Positions 1-9,557 of a stretch of DNA of 33,770 nt are shown here, one piece after another; positions within the stretch are counted from its first letter, which is position 1, and every line of letters begins with the position of its first letter. The DNA lies in contig JANWLO010000004.1 of NCBI GenBank assembly GCA_025450815.1, forward strand, positions 1 through 33,770, written 5' to 3'. This DNA is from Gemmatimonadaceae bacterium (GTDB lineage: Bacteria; Gemmatimonadota; Gemmatimonadetes; Gemmatimonadales; Gemmatimonadaceae). The notes under the pieces are model-generated. The model was given only the letters and a program-made list of their open reading frames with translations, had not been told where the DNA came from and did not search any database. Both the position numbers and the translations under genes were made by a program.

Positions 1-2
1 GC

Positions 3-1772
3 TTCCCGGCCCTCGCGAGTGAGTTCGTCTATACGTCGCTCGCCTTCTCGCCGGCAAGCGCGACGCAATCCGGGTTGCACGACGGAATGGATCCGTATGC
101 CGGCCGCCGGGTGCACTTCGACTCGCTACTCGACAGCTTCTCGCCGGCCGCGATCGCGAAACAGCGCGCCTACTTCGAGAAGGTGCAGGCCCGTCTCGCG
201 GCGATGAACCGTTCGCGCCTCGATCCCCAGACACAAGCGGATTATGACGTGGTTGCGAACGCCGCGGGCTTCGCGCTATTCACTCTCACGCGCGAACGAT
301 TCCACGAGCGCAAACCGCAGCTCTACGCGGAGGACCTCGGCAACACGCTCTTCTCGAACGTCGCGCTCGAGTACGCGGACAAGAGTGCGCGCGCGGCGGA
401 TCTCGCGGCGCGCGTTGCCGCGGTCCCGGGCTTTCTCGCGGTGGCGCAGAAGAATCTCCAGGCGACGAACGAGATCTATTCACGCGTCGCGCTCGAGGAA
501 ACCGACGGCGTCATCGGCCTCGTGAAGGGGCTCGGCACCGACTTCACGCGCGGCACCCCGGCGGAGGCGCGCTACGCTCGCGTAGCGCCGGCGGCGGTTA
601 GCGCCCTCGAGAGCTACGAGCGATTCGTTCGCGACACGCTGCCCAAGCGCGGGAAATTCGACTGGCGCATGGGAAGCACGCTTTTCGATGAGAAGTGGAA
701 GTACTCGCTCCAGGTGTCGCTCACGCCGGCTCAAGTGCTCCGAATCGCCGAAGACAGCATGCGGACTACGAGAAGCGCCATGCTGGTGCTCGCGCGGCCG
801 CTGCACGACAAGTGGTTCCCGGATCACAAGCACACTGGCGACTCGACCTCCGTGCTCAACGCGATCGTGAGCGAGACGCTGGCGCGCATTGGGGGCGAGC
901 ACGCGAATCGCGACTCGCTGCTGGAGGCGGCGATGAGCGACGTGTCGGTGCTGGAGCGAGTCGTGCGCGACAAGCGCATCATCTCGATCGACTCGTTTCC
1001 GAACCTCCAGGTGATCCCGACGCCGGAGTTCATGCGCGGGGTGTACGGCGTGGCGGGCGCGGTGTTCGCGCCGCCGCTCAATCCGGGGCTCGCGACATTT
1101 TACTGGGTTACGCCCATTCCAGCCGCGTGGACCACCGAGCGCGCTGACTCGAAGCTGCGCGAGTACAACACGTACAAGATGCTCGACATCACGATGCACG
1201 AAGGCGTACCGGGTCACGTCGCCCAGGGTGCGTACGCCAACCTGCTCACGCCGGAATGGCGCCGGCTTCTGCGATCGGTGTACTCGAACACGCCGTACGT
1301 GGAAGGATGGGCGGTGTACGCCGAACACGTGATGATGTACGACGCGCACGTCGACGGTGGCGACGCCGTGAAAATGCGGCTGACGGATCTCAAGGGTATG
1401 CTGCGCATCTACGCGAACGCGATCCTCGACATCCGGCTGCAGATGCGCAATATGCCGGGCGATTCGGCGGTGGCCTTCATGATGCGCGACGCGTTCCAGG
1501 AACGGCCGGAGGCGGAGGCGAAGCTGCAGCGCGCACAGCTGGACTACGTGCAGCTCAACGCATACTTCGCGGGAGTGGAGGATTGGACTCGGCTGCGCCA
1601 GGAAGTGCACAGGCGTGAGGGCACGAGCTTCAATCTTTGCCGGTACCACGACACCGTGCTGCTCTACGGTGCGCTACCGGTGCCGATCATCCGGCGTCTG
1701 TACCTGGCGGGGATAAAGCCGACGGCGAATGCGCCGGTGTCGCGGTGCGGCGGAGTGAGCGCGGCAAACTGA
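3..1772 (+). CDS. DUF885 family protein (putative metallopeptidase-like), 5' truncated by window edge
   Basis: Open frame runs in from the window edge (FPALASEFVYTSLAFSPASATQSGLHDGMDPYAGRRVHFDS...), so the TTG start at 75 is probably not real; HEGVPGH motif and DUF885-like C-terminus. Confidence 0.85.
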   Translation, partial: FPALASEFVYTSLAFSPASATQSGLHDGMDPYAGRRVHFDSLLDSFSPAAIAKQRAYFEKVQARLAAMNRSRLDPQTQADYDVVANAAGFALFTLTRERFHERKPQLYAEDLGNTLFSNVALEYADKSARAADLAARVAAVPGFLAVAQKNLQATNEIYSRVALEETDGVIGLVKGLGTDFTRGTPAEARYARVAPAAVSALESYERFVRDTLPKRGKFDWRMGSTLFDEKWKYSLQVSLTPAQVLRIAEDSMRTTRSAMLVLARPLHDKWFPDHKHTGDSTSVLNAIVSETLARIGGEHANRDSLLEAAMSDVSVLERVVRDKRIISIDSFPNLQVIPTPEFMRGVYGVAGAVFAPPLNPGLATFYWVTPIPAAWTTERADSKLREYNTYKMLDITMHEGVPGHVAQGAYANLLTPEWRRLLRSVYSNTPYVEGWAVYAEHVMMYDAHVDGGDAVKMRLTDLKGMLRIYANAILDIRLQMRNMPGDSAVAFMMRDAFQERPEAEAKLQRAQLDYVQLNAYFAGVEDWTRLRQEVHRREGTSFNLCRYHDTVLLYGALPVPIIRRLYLAGIKPTANAPVSRCGGVSAAN

Positions 1773-2676
1773 GGATCAGGTCGGCCATCCGGACCGCCGA
1801 GCCAGGGGCGTGGGCGAAAAAGAGCACAGGTTCGATGAGCTCGAGCTCCATTAGAATGAGCCGGCCGTCGCGCTCGACCCCATCTACGCGGGCGTACAAG
1901 ATTTCTTCCACGCAAGCTCCGGTTGCACCCGCCGCTGCACGGAGTGCCGCCTGCGCATCGGCCACGAGCGCCGCACTCGGCTCTCGCACCTCGATCGAGC
2001 CGCCGAAGTCATGCTGCACCCGAAAGTCGCCCGCCGCGGGCCGCTTCACCACCGCGTGACTGTACTCGCCGCCCAGGAAAATCTGCGACCACTCACCGCC
2101 GAGAATCTCGGGGACGAATGGCTGCACCATGACGCCGCCGGGCGAGCTGGCGACGAGCTTCCTGAATCTTTCCTCGTGGGCGGCCGCATCACCCGGCTCG
2201 ATGCGCCAGGTCTCGTGCGCGGTCGCGGAAATCGCGGGCTTCACCACGGCGCCCGCATCCTCGTCGTGAGACGCGATGATGGCGGCGAGGGTCGGCGCAT
2301 CTCCGTGCGCGTGCGCAGACACCCAGGTCGTCGGCACGGTGCCCACGCCGCGCGACGCGAGATCACGGAGGTAGCGCTTGTCCACGCTCCATCGCGCAAG
2401 CTCGGGGGAGTTGCGAAGACGGCCGGGAAACCGCTCGCCGATGCCGGTCACCCACTGCGAGAAGTCGCGCGGATGATGATGAAAGTTCCAGCAGGAGCGA
2501 AGAATGATGCTGTCGTACGACTCCCAGTCGGCGTCGACGTCCCATGGGCGTGCCTCAACCTCCGCGCCACGCGACACGAGCGCATCGCGCAGCTCGCCAT
2601 CGTCAGCGGTGAGCGCCGGCCGGCCGGAGAAGGTGATGAGTGCAACGCGAACGGGGCGTGACGGTGCCATGGCCAT
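1687..2676 (-). CDS. ATP-grasp domain protein (RimK/cycloserine-ligase-like)
   Basis: 329 aa; VALITFSGRPALTADDGEL..., SCWNFHHHP, VVKPAISATAHETWRI, LILMELELIEPVLFF typical of ATP-grasp ligases. Confidence 0.8.
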   Translation of the reverse strand: MAMAPSRPVRVALITFSGRPALTADDGELRDALVSRGAEVEARPWDVDADWESYDSIILRSCWNFHHHPRDFSQWVTGIGERFPGRLRNSPELARWSVDKRYLRDLASRGVGTVPTTWVSAHAHGDAPTLAAIIASHDEDAGAVVKPAISATAHETWRIEPGDAAAHEERFRKLVASSPGGVMVQPFVPEILGGEWSQIFLGGEYSHAVVKRPAAGDFRVQHDFGGSIEVREPSAALVADAQAALRAAAGATGACVEEILYARVDGVERDGRLILMELELIEPVLFFAHAPGSAVRMADLILSLPRSLRRTATPAHSPSALSPPGTDAG

Positions 2677-3131
2677 CAGAAGCGCTCGCCGTTCGCTTCG
2701 CGCGCGCGACTACCCACCGATCGTATGCGCGTCCACATCGTGTAGAAAAAGAGCAGGATGCCGACGATCTGCGCGAACCCCGCTGCCACCACGGCCATGC
2801 GCAGCCAGGCGGAAGTCGACGCTGCGCGCGCGAGCTCGCCGCCAACCCTCGCGGCGGTGCCGACGGTCAGCACCCAGTACGCCCACTCGACGACGCGTGG
2901 CCGATACCGCTCGTCGCCCTTCTCGGGTCGCGGAAAGAGCCAGAGCGCGACGCCCTCGATCATCATCACCACGAAGCCGACGAAGAGCGCATGCGTGTGC
3001 GCGCTCGTCACGTACGAACCGGGAAATTCGCCGTACAGCTCGCGCCGCGCGATCATCCATCCGCCAATGATCAAGCCCACGGCGAGAAAGAGGATCGCGG
3101 TTTTGATGAAACGGCGCACGAGCGTGTACAT
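2676..3131 (-). CDS. Small multi-pass membrane protein (heme-copper oxidase subunit I-like fold possible)
   Basis: 151 aa, about four hydrophobic segments, conserved-looking SAHTHALFVGFVVMMIEGVALWLFPRP; abuts the ATP-grasp gene by 1 nt. Confidence 0.65.
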   Translation of the reverse strand: MYTLVRRFIKTAILFLAVGLIIGGWMIARRELYGEFPGSYVTSAHTHALFVGFVVMMIEGVALWLFPRPEKGDERYRPRVVEWAYWVLTVGTAARVGGELARAASTSAWLRMAVVAAGFAQIVGILLFFYTMWTRIRSVGSRAREANGERF

Positions 3132-3243
3132 GTGCTCCGGCTGGGCTACGGGTGGTTGGTGTGATCGCGTTACACAATGAAACTACGTCATCGCGGTCGC
3201 GCATCAATCCGGGCCGCAGCCCATCCCCGACTATCTTCACTCC

Positions 3244-4242
3244 ATGCTATTCGTCGACAATCGCGGAGTCACCGACGCGCGGCTCAATCTCGCCCTCGAG
3301 GAGCACGTGCTCCGTAACGCGATGGAGGACGATGATCTGCTGCGTTTCTACGTCAACTCGCCCGCGATCATCATTGGCCGCAATCAGAACACGATCGAGG
3401 AGATCGACTCCGACGTCGTCGCCGCGCGCGGCATTCAGGTAGTACGACGCGTCTCCGGCGGTGGCGCCGTGTACCACGATCTGGGCAACCTGAATTTCAG
3501 CGTCATGACGCGCGACGTTCATGCGCGCTTCAACCGGTACGATCTGTTCAACCGCCCCGTCGTCGACGTCCTCAACGAGCTCGGTGTGCCCGCGGAGATC
3601 GGCGGGCGCAACGACATCCTCGCCGGAGGTCGCAAGATTTCCGGCAACGCGCAGTTCGCGACCGCGGGTCGAATGTTCAGCCACGGCACGCTGCTCCTCG
3701 ACTCCAATCTCGACGACGTCACCGCCGCGCTCAAGCCGAAGCCGGGAAAGGTCGAGTCGAAGGGAGTGAAATCGATTCGCAGCCGCGTCGCAAACATCAG
3801 CGAGTTTCTGCGCGAGCCGATCACCGTGAACGAGCTGCGTGATCGAATCCTCGAGCGCATCTTCGGCTCGCGTGACCTTGCCCGCATCCCCACACTCCCA
3901 CTCGGCGACACCGACTGGCAGGCGGCGCGGGCGCTGGTCGAGCGCCGCTACGGCACGTGGGCATGGAACTACGGAGAGAATCCGCCGTGCAACTTGCAGC
4001 GAGCGCGCCGATTCCCTGCCGGCGAGATCGATGTTCGCTTGAACATTCAGAAGGGGCGCATCGAGTCCGTGCGCCTTTTTGGAGACTACATGGGCCGCTC
4101 GGATATCGGCGAGCTCGAGGCGCGACTGATGGGCCTCGCCTACAATCGCGATGCGCTCGCGAGCGTGCTCGGCAGCCTGGAAATGTCGGAGTACTTCGGA
4201 GACATCAGCCGCGAGGAAGTGCTGGCACTGCTCGCGCCCTGA
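3244..4242 (+). CDS. lplA: Lipoate-protein ligase A
   Basis: 332 aa; RRVSGGGAVYHDLGNLNFS and GRNDILAGGRKISGNAQ motifs of LplA/LipB-type ligases. Confidence 0.9.
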   Translation: MLFVDNRGVTDARLNLALEEHVLRNAMEDDDLLRFYVNSPAIIIGRNQNTIEEIDSDVVAARGIQVVRRVSGGGAVYHDLGNLNFSVMTRDVHARFNRYDLFNRPVVDVLNELGVPAEIGGRNDILAGGRKISGNAQFATAGRMFSHGTLLLDSNLDDVTAALKPKPGKVESKGVKSIRSRVANISEFLREPITVNELRDRILERIFGSRDLARIPTLPLGDTDWQAARALVERRYGTWAWNYGENPPCNLQRARRFPAGEIDVRLNIQKGRIESVRLFGDYMGRSDIGELEARLMGLAYNRDALASVLGSLEMSEYFGDISREEVLALLAP

Positions 4243-4305
4243 GCCTTCGCGCTAGTCGGTCTTGGCGATGTAATATTCGGGTCCACCGCTCCGCGACGAG
4301 GAACC

Positions 4306-4599
4306 ATGCCACACGATGCTCAATCCTGCGCGCATCTCGACCAGGTGCGCGACGTCGCACCGCACACCCCCAAGGGCTGCGAGGAGTGTCTCGCGTTGGG
4401 CATGCACTGGGTCCATCTGCGACTCTGCCAGGAATGCGGACACGTCGGATGCTGCGATCAATCGCAAGGCAAGCACGCTACCAAGCACTTCCATCAATCG
4501 AAGCACGCAATCATGAAGAGCTTCCAGCCCGGCGAGGACTGGAGCTGGTGCTACGTGGATGAGCTGTTCATTGAGCCTGCCGCCGAGCCGATGACATGA
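4306..4599 (+). CDS. UBP-type zinc finger domain protein
   Basis: 97 aa; CxHL...CEECL...HVHLRLCQECGHVGCCDQSQGKHATKHFHQSKHAIMKSF zf-UBP pattern. Confidence 0.85.
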   Translation: MPHDAQSCAHLDQVRDVAPHTPKGCEECLALGMHWVHLRLCQECGHVGCCDQSQGKHATKHFHQSKHAIMKSFQPGEDWSWCYVDELFIEPAAEPMT

Positions 4600-5537
4600 C
4601 TGGATCTGCCGCGAAGTCCGCCTGGCCACCGCTTCCTCTCGCCGAGTGGCAGGACACGCGCGATACGCTCCACATGTGGACGCAGATCGTGGGAAAGACG
4701 CGGCTCGCGCTCGCACCGATGGTGAATCACTGGTGGAACGTGCCACTCTACGTTTCCGCGCGCGGTCTCACGACGTCGCGCATGCCGTACGAAACGAGCG
4801 GCGTCTCCGTGGAGTTCGACTTCATCGATCACACGCTCGTCGCACGGCGCGACGATGGCCGGACGTGGACGATGGCGCTAGGGCCGCGATCGGTCGCGGA
4901 CTTCTATCGGAGTTACATGTCGGGTCTACGGTCCATCGGCATCGACGTACGGATCTGGCCCGTGCCGGTGGAGCTCGCGAGCCCGATTCCGTTCGCCGAA
5001 GACGAGACCCACGCGTCGTACGATGCGGAAGCGGTGCAGCGTTTCTGGCGCACGCTCGCGCAGGCGGATCGCGTGCTGCAGATCTTTCGCGGACGGTTCG
5101 TCGGGAAGTCGAGCCCCGTGCATTTCTTCTGGGGGAGCTTCGATCTCGCGTGCACGCGATTCAACGGCGCGCTCGCGCCGCGGCATCCCGGTGGGGTTCC
5201 GGGGTTCCCGGATTGGGCGGTGCGCGAGGCGTATTCGCACTCGTGCATCAGCGCCGGATGGTGGCCAGGCACCCCCGGCGGCCCGGTCGCCGAGCCCGCC
5301 TTCTACGCCTACGCCTATCCCGAGCCTGAGGGATGCCCCACCGCGCCAATTCGGCCGGCCGCGGGACATTACAACGCACAGATGCACGAGTGGGTGCTTC
5401 GGTACGACGCCGTTCGCAATTCGACAGATCCCGATGGCGACACGCTCGATTTTTTTCAGAGCACCTACGAAGCGGCCGCCAATCTGGCGGGGTGGAACCG
5501 GGCCGCGCTCGAGCGAAAGACAGCCGCAACCGACTGA
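4596..5537 (+). CDS. DUF5996 family protein
   Basis: 313 aa; WPPLPLAEWQDTRDTLHMWTQIVGKTRLAL...NHWWNVPLYVSARGLTT; ATGA overlap with the preceding gene. Confidence 0.8.
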   Translation: MTGSAAKSAWPPLPLAEWQDTRDTLHMWTQIVGKTRLALAPMVNHWWNVPLYVSARGLTTSRMPYETSGVSVEFDFIDHTLVARRDDGRTWTMALGPRSVADFYRSYMSGLRSIGIDVRIWPVPVELASPIPFAEDETHASYDAEAVQRFWRTLAQADRVLQIFRGRFVGKSSPVHFFWGSFDLACTRFNGALAPRHPGGVPGFPDWAVREAYSHSCISAGWWPGTPGGPVAEPAFYAYAYPEPEGCPTAPIRPAAGHYNAQMHEWVLRYDAVRNSTDPDGDTLDFFQSTYEAAANLAGWNRAALERKTAATD

Positions 5538-5669
5538 GTCTGCCAGAAGCGTAGCGGCGAGGTATTTGCTCCGTCCGGCGGGAACCAAAGACCCCGAATT
5601 TGGCCTAAGATGGACTGGCGCAGCCCTCGGCTCGACTGCACCTTCCGACCCCCTCCGACGCTTCCGCTC

Positions 5670-6983
5670 ATGATCTCATCGGCGACTACGACCGACCCGA
5701 CGGCGACATCGCTCAGTAGCTTGCATCGTTCCCCTCGGAACGATGCGCTCGGATCCCGCTACGCGGCGGTACGCGCGCAAACCGAGCGGCTCTGCGATCC
5801 ACTCGACACGGAGGACTACGTCGTCAGCAGCATGGCGGATGTGAGTCCCACCAAGTGGCATCTCGCGCACACGAGCTGGTTCTTCGAGACGTTCGTGCTC
5901 GGCCCGCACGCGCCGGACTATCTCTCGCCCAATTCCAAATACGCTTTTCTTTTCAATTCGTACTACGTGCAGGCCGGCGAGCGCCACTGTCGCGCGAAGC
6001 GCGGGCTCGTGACGCGTCCAACCGTGCGCGAGGTATTCGAGTACCGCGCGCACGTGGATGCTGCGATGCACGCGCTCATCGACCGCATAGCGGGCGACAC
6101 GGCGCATCCGGCGCACGCGCTCATCGAGCTCGGACTCCATCACGAGCAGCAGCATCAGGAGCTGCTGGTAACGGACATCAAGCACGTGTTCTGGATGAAT
6201 CCTCTTCGCCCCGTGTACCGCGAGCGAAGTACGGATGCGCCGCAGCCTGCATCCCCGGCGCGCTGGCAGACGATCACCGGCGGCGTGCACCGCATCGGCC
6301 ATGATGGCGATGGCTTCGCATTCGACAACGAGTCTCCCGCGCATCGCGTGTTCCTGGAGGATTTCCGGCTCGCGTCGCGTCTCGTGACGAACGCCGAGTA
6401 CCTGGAGTTCATCGACGATCGTGGTTACAGCCGCCCCGAGCTCTGGCTCTCTCCCGGGCTCGCTACGGTGCAGGATCAGAAGTGGGAAGCGCCGTTCTAC
6501 TGGGAGCACGCGCCCGAAGGATGGACCGAGTTCACGCTCGCGGGCACGCGCGAGGTCGCGCCCGATGAGCCGGTGTGCCACGTGAGCTACTACGAGGCGG
6601 ATGCCTTCGCGCGCTGGGCCGGCAAGCGTCTGCCAACGGAGGCCGAGTGGGAGATAGCCGCACGAGGAGAGCCCGTGACGGGCAACTTCGTGGAAGCAGA
6701 GCGCTTTCATCCGGCGCCGGCCAACCCGAACGCGCGCGGCCTCGCGCAGCTCTACGGCGATTCATGGCAATGGACGCAGAGCGCGTACGTCGGCTATCCG
6801 GGATTCAAGCCCGCGGGCGGCGCGATCGGCGAGTACAACGGCAAGTGGATGGCGGACCAGTGGGTGCTGCGCGGAGCATCGTGCGCAACGCCACAGTCGC
6901 ACGCGCGGACGACGTACCGGAACTTCTTTCCGTCGGACTCACGGTGGCAGTTCACCGGTATTCGTCTCGCCGACCACTCGTGA
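5670..6983 (+). CDS. egtB: Ergothioneine biosynthesis sulfoxide synthase EgtB
   Basis: DinB-like N-terminus (SPTKWHLAHTSWFFETF, HHEQQHQELL) plus FGE-sulfatase domain ending RGASCATPQSHARTTYRNFFPSDSRWQFTGIRLA; start chosen at MISSATTT inside ORF 5610..6983. Confidence 0.93.
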   Translation: MISSATTTDPTATSLSSLHRSPRNDALGSRYAAVRAQTERLCDPLDTEDYVVSSMADVSPTKWHLAHTSWFFETFVLGPHAPDYLSPNSKYAFLFNSYYVQAGERHCRAKRGLVTRPTVREVFEYRAHVDAAMHALIDRIAGDTAHPAHALIELGLHHEQQHQELLVTDIKHVFWMNPLRPVYRERSTDAPQPASPARWQTITGGVHRIGHDGDGFAFDNESPAHRVFLEDFRLASRLVTNAEYLEFIDDRGYSRPELWLSPGLATVQDQKWEAPFYWEHAPEGWTEFTLAGTREVAPDEPVCHVSYYEADAFARWAGKRLPTEAEWEIAARGEPVTGNFVEAERFHPAPANPNARGLAQLYGDSWQWTQSAYVGYPGFKPAGGAIGEYNGKWMADQWVLRGASCATPQSHARTTYRNFFPSDSRWQFTGIRLADHS

Positions 6984-6993
6984 GGAGCTGAGC

Positions 6994-7968
6994 ATGACGA
7001 TGCCATACGAGCGACGCCGCGCTCCCGCTGCGGAGCCGCGTCCCGATGCCAACACGCTTGCGCGCGACGTCGTGCAGGGGCTGACGTCGAACCCGAAGAC
7101 GCTTCCGCCCAAGCTCTTCTACGACGCCAGGGGCGCGGAGCTGTTCGAGCGAATCAGCGAGCTGCCCGAGTACTATCTCACACGCGCCGAGCTCGAGATC
7201 CTGCGCTCGCGCAGCGGCGAGATCGCCGAGCTCGCGGGCCCGCACGCAACGCTCATCGAGTACGGCAGCGGCGCCGGCGTGAAAATCCGGCTACTGCTGA
7301 ACGCGCTCGAGTCGCCCGCGGCGTACGTGCCCATCGACATCTCTCGCGAGCAGCTTGCGCGCGTCGCGAGTGAGCTTGCCGCCGAGTACCCCGCGGTGGA
7401 CGTGCGGCCGCTCAACGCGGACTACACTATGCCGCTCACTCTCCCACCGTTGCGCGACGGCTCACGACGGCTCGCGTTCTTTCCGGGGTCCACCATCGGA
7501 AACTTCCATCCAATGGAGGCATCCATCTTCCTGCGTCGCGTGCGACGGACCGTGGGCAAGAGCGGCGCGCTCGTGCTCGGCGTGGATCGCCGGAAGCGCG
7601 CCGGGATTCTCGACGCGGCGTACGATGATGCTGCCGGCGTTACTGCCGCGTTCAACCTCAACATGCTCGCGCGCATCAATCGCGAGCTAAGCACCGATTT
7701 CGATCTCGATCGCTTCGCGCACCGAGCGTATTTCAATTCGAAGGCGAGCCGCGTCGAGATGCACCTAGTGAGCCTTGCCGCGCAGACGGTCCACGTGGCC
7801 GGGGAGTCGATCCGGTTCGCCAAGGGCGAGTCGATCTGGACGGAAAGCTCCTACAAGTACGATCGCGCGCGCCTGCGCGAGCTCACCGAGTCCGCCGGCT
7901 TCAGGCTCGACCGGCTGTGGACCGACGCGAAGAAGCAGTTCTGGGTCGCCTACCTTTCGGCCATGTGA
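6994..7968 (+). CDS. egtD: L-histidine N(alpha)-methyltransferase EgtD
   Basis: 324 aa; PPKLFYDARGAELFERISELPEYYLTRAELEIL, IEYGSGAGVKIRLLL, FFPGSTIGNFHP typical of EgtD; 11 nt after egtB. Confidence 0.93.
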   Translation: MTMPYERRRAPAAEPRPDANTLARDVVQGLTSNPKTLPPKLFYDARGAELFERISELPEYYLTRAELEILRSRSGEIAELAGPHATLIEYGSGAGVKIRLLLNALESPAAYVPIDISREQLARVASELAAEYPAVDVRPLNADYTMPLTLPPLRDGSRRLAFFPGSTIGNFHPMEASIFLRRVRRTVGKSGALVLGVDRRKRAGILDAAYDDAAGVTAAFNLNMLARINRELSTDFDLDRFAHRAYFNSKASRVEMHLVSLAAQTVHVAGESIRFAKGESIWTESSYKYDRARLRELTESAGFRLDRLWTDAKKQFWVAYLSAM

Positions 7969-9557
7969 CGCAGATGGGCCGGCGCGACCGCGCGTTCGAC
8001 GAGCGCGAGCGCACCGTCCACCACCAGCGCTAGCGCCGCGGCCGGCAGCGCGCCGGAGAGAATCATGTTGGTGTCGGCGAGAGCGAGCCCCGCGACGATT
8101 GGCTCGCCGAGCCCACCGGCGCCGATGAATGCGGCGAGCGTTGCTGCTCCAACGGTGATGACCGCCGCCGTGCGAATGCCCGCCATGATAGCGGGCGCGG
8201 CTAGCGGCAGCCGCACCGAGAGCAGTCGTTGCCACGGCGTCATCCCGAGAGCTTCGGCCGCGGCCACCGCGGATGCATCTGCATTGCGCACTCCCGAGTA
8301 CGCGCTGCGCACGATCGGATAGAGCGCGTAGATCCAGAGCGCCACGAGCGCGGGGCGCACGCCGATTCCGAACAGCGGGATCATGAACGCAAGCAGGGCG
8401 ATACTCGGAATCGTCTCGAGAACGCCGAGCGTCCCAATGAGCGGCTCGGCGGCGCGGCGCGCGCGCTCGAGCACGAGGGCGAGAGGAAGGGCAACGACGA
8501 TTGCAGCGCCGAGCGCTAGCGAGACGAGCAGGATATGCTGGAGCACGAGCTTCCAGAGCGCTGCGCGTCGATCCCACATGTAGCTGGCTATTGATATCCT
8601 GGTACTAAGGTATCTCGGATGGGGCGCGGCGGTGCTGACCGCGGGCTTCGCGCGGGTGATCCCGATGTGCCGCAGCGCATCGGCAGCGACGATCGCGACA
8701 TCCTCGCGCTCCACCTCCACGCGACGGTTGAGCACGCGCATGCGCGCCTCATCCAGCATCCCGCTCAGCATCGTGAGCGCCGCGATCGCATCCGGACGAC
8801 TGCGCGCGAGCCGCGCACCAACCAGCGCCGCTGCCGCGTAGGGCGGAAAGAAGTGGCGGTCGTCCACGAGCGTGACGAGATCGTACTTCGAGAGCAGGCC
8901 GTCGGTCGAGTATCCATCGATCACATCCACGGCGCCGGTTGCGAGTGCCTGATACTTCACCGCCGGCGCGAGCGGCCGCACCGCGCGCGGATGCAGTCCG
9001 TACACGCGAGCGAGCCCGGCGAGTCCGTCCGGACGCCCAATGAAATCCGACGTGAATCCGGCCGTGAGATGCGAGCCCTCGCGAGCCAGATCGCTCAGCG
9101 TCCGCAGCCGATACCGCGCCGCGGTCTCGCGGCGCACGGCGATCGCGTAGCCATTCTGGAAGCCGAGCGGGGGTAGCCAGCGCATGCCGTAGCGCCGGTC
9201 GAACTCGCGCTGCACGTGAGCGTAGAGTAGTCGCGAGTCTGCGGCAAGCGAGTCGGTGAGGGAATCGTGCAGCACCGCCAGCAGCCCCGTGCCCGTGTAC
9301 TCGGGATACACATCTATCGCACCCGAGCGCAGAGCGCCGAATGCGACCTGGGTCGCGCCGAGTCCTGGTCGCCTGTCCACCGCGATCCCGCGCGATTCCA
9401 GAGTCTGCGCGAACATCTCCGCCAGCAGGTACGATTCGCCGAACGGCTTGGACGCGACGATGATCGGCGTGGCGCGCACGGAGTCCTGCGCGCGCGCAAC
9501 GCGGGGAACAAGCGAAACGGCCAACAGCGCGAAAAGCACGCGCGGCCGTGCTCTCAC
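7950..9557 (-). CDS. Betaine/choline/ergothioneine-class ABC importer: fused N-terminal substrate-binding domain and C-terminal permease
   Basis: 535 aa; signal peptide (..ARVARAQ), OpuAC-like SBP (IIVASKPFGESYLLAEMFAQTLESRGI, AIDVYPEYTGTGLLAVL) then permease with EAA loop (AAAEALGMTPWQRLLSVRLPLAAPAIMAGIRTAAVITVGAATLAAFIGAGGLGEPI). Confidence 0.9.
   Translation of the reverse strand: MRARPRVLFALLAVSLVPRVARAQDSVRATPIIVASKPFGESYLLAEMFAQTLESRGIAVDRRPGLGATQVAFGALRSGAIDVYPEYTGTGLLAVLHDSLTDSLAADSRLLYAHVQREFDRRYGMRWLPPLGFQNGYAIAVRRETAARYRLRTLSDLAREGSHLTAGFTSDFIGRPDGLAGLARVYGLHPRAVRPLAPAVKYQALATGAVDVIDGYSTDGLLSKYDLVTLVDDRHFFPPYAAAALVGARLARSRPDAIAALTMLSGMLDEARMRVLNRRVEVEREDVAIVAADALRHIGITRAKPAVSTAAPHPRYLSTRISIASYMWDRRAALWKLVLQHILLVSLALGAAIVVALPLALVLERARRAAEPLIGTLGVLETIPSIALLAFMIPLFGIGVRPALVALWIYALYPIVRSAYSGVRNADASAVAAAEALGMTPWQRLLSVRLPLAAPAIMAGIRTAAVITVGAATLAAFIGAGGLGEPIVAGLALADTNMILSGALPAAALALVVDGALALVERAVAPAHLRHMAER

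Noticed and set aside
480-1649. 389-aa antisense ORF inside the DUF885 gene
   Set aside because: His/Arg-rich composition typical of GC-rich antisense frames; mirrors a well-supported CDS.
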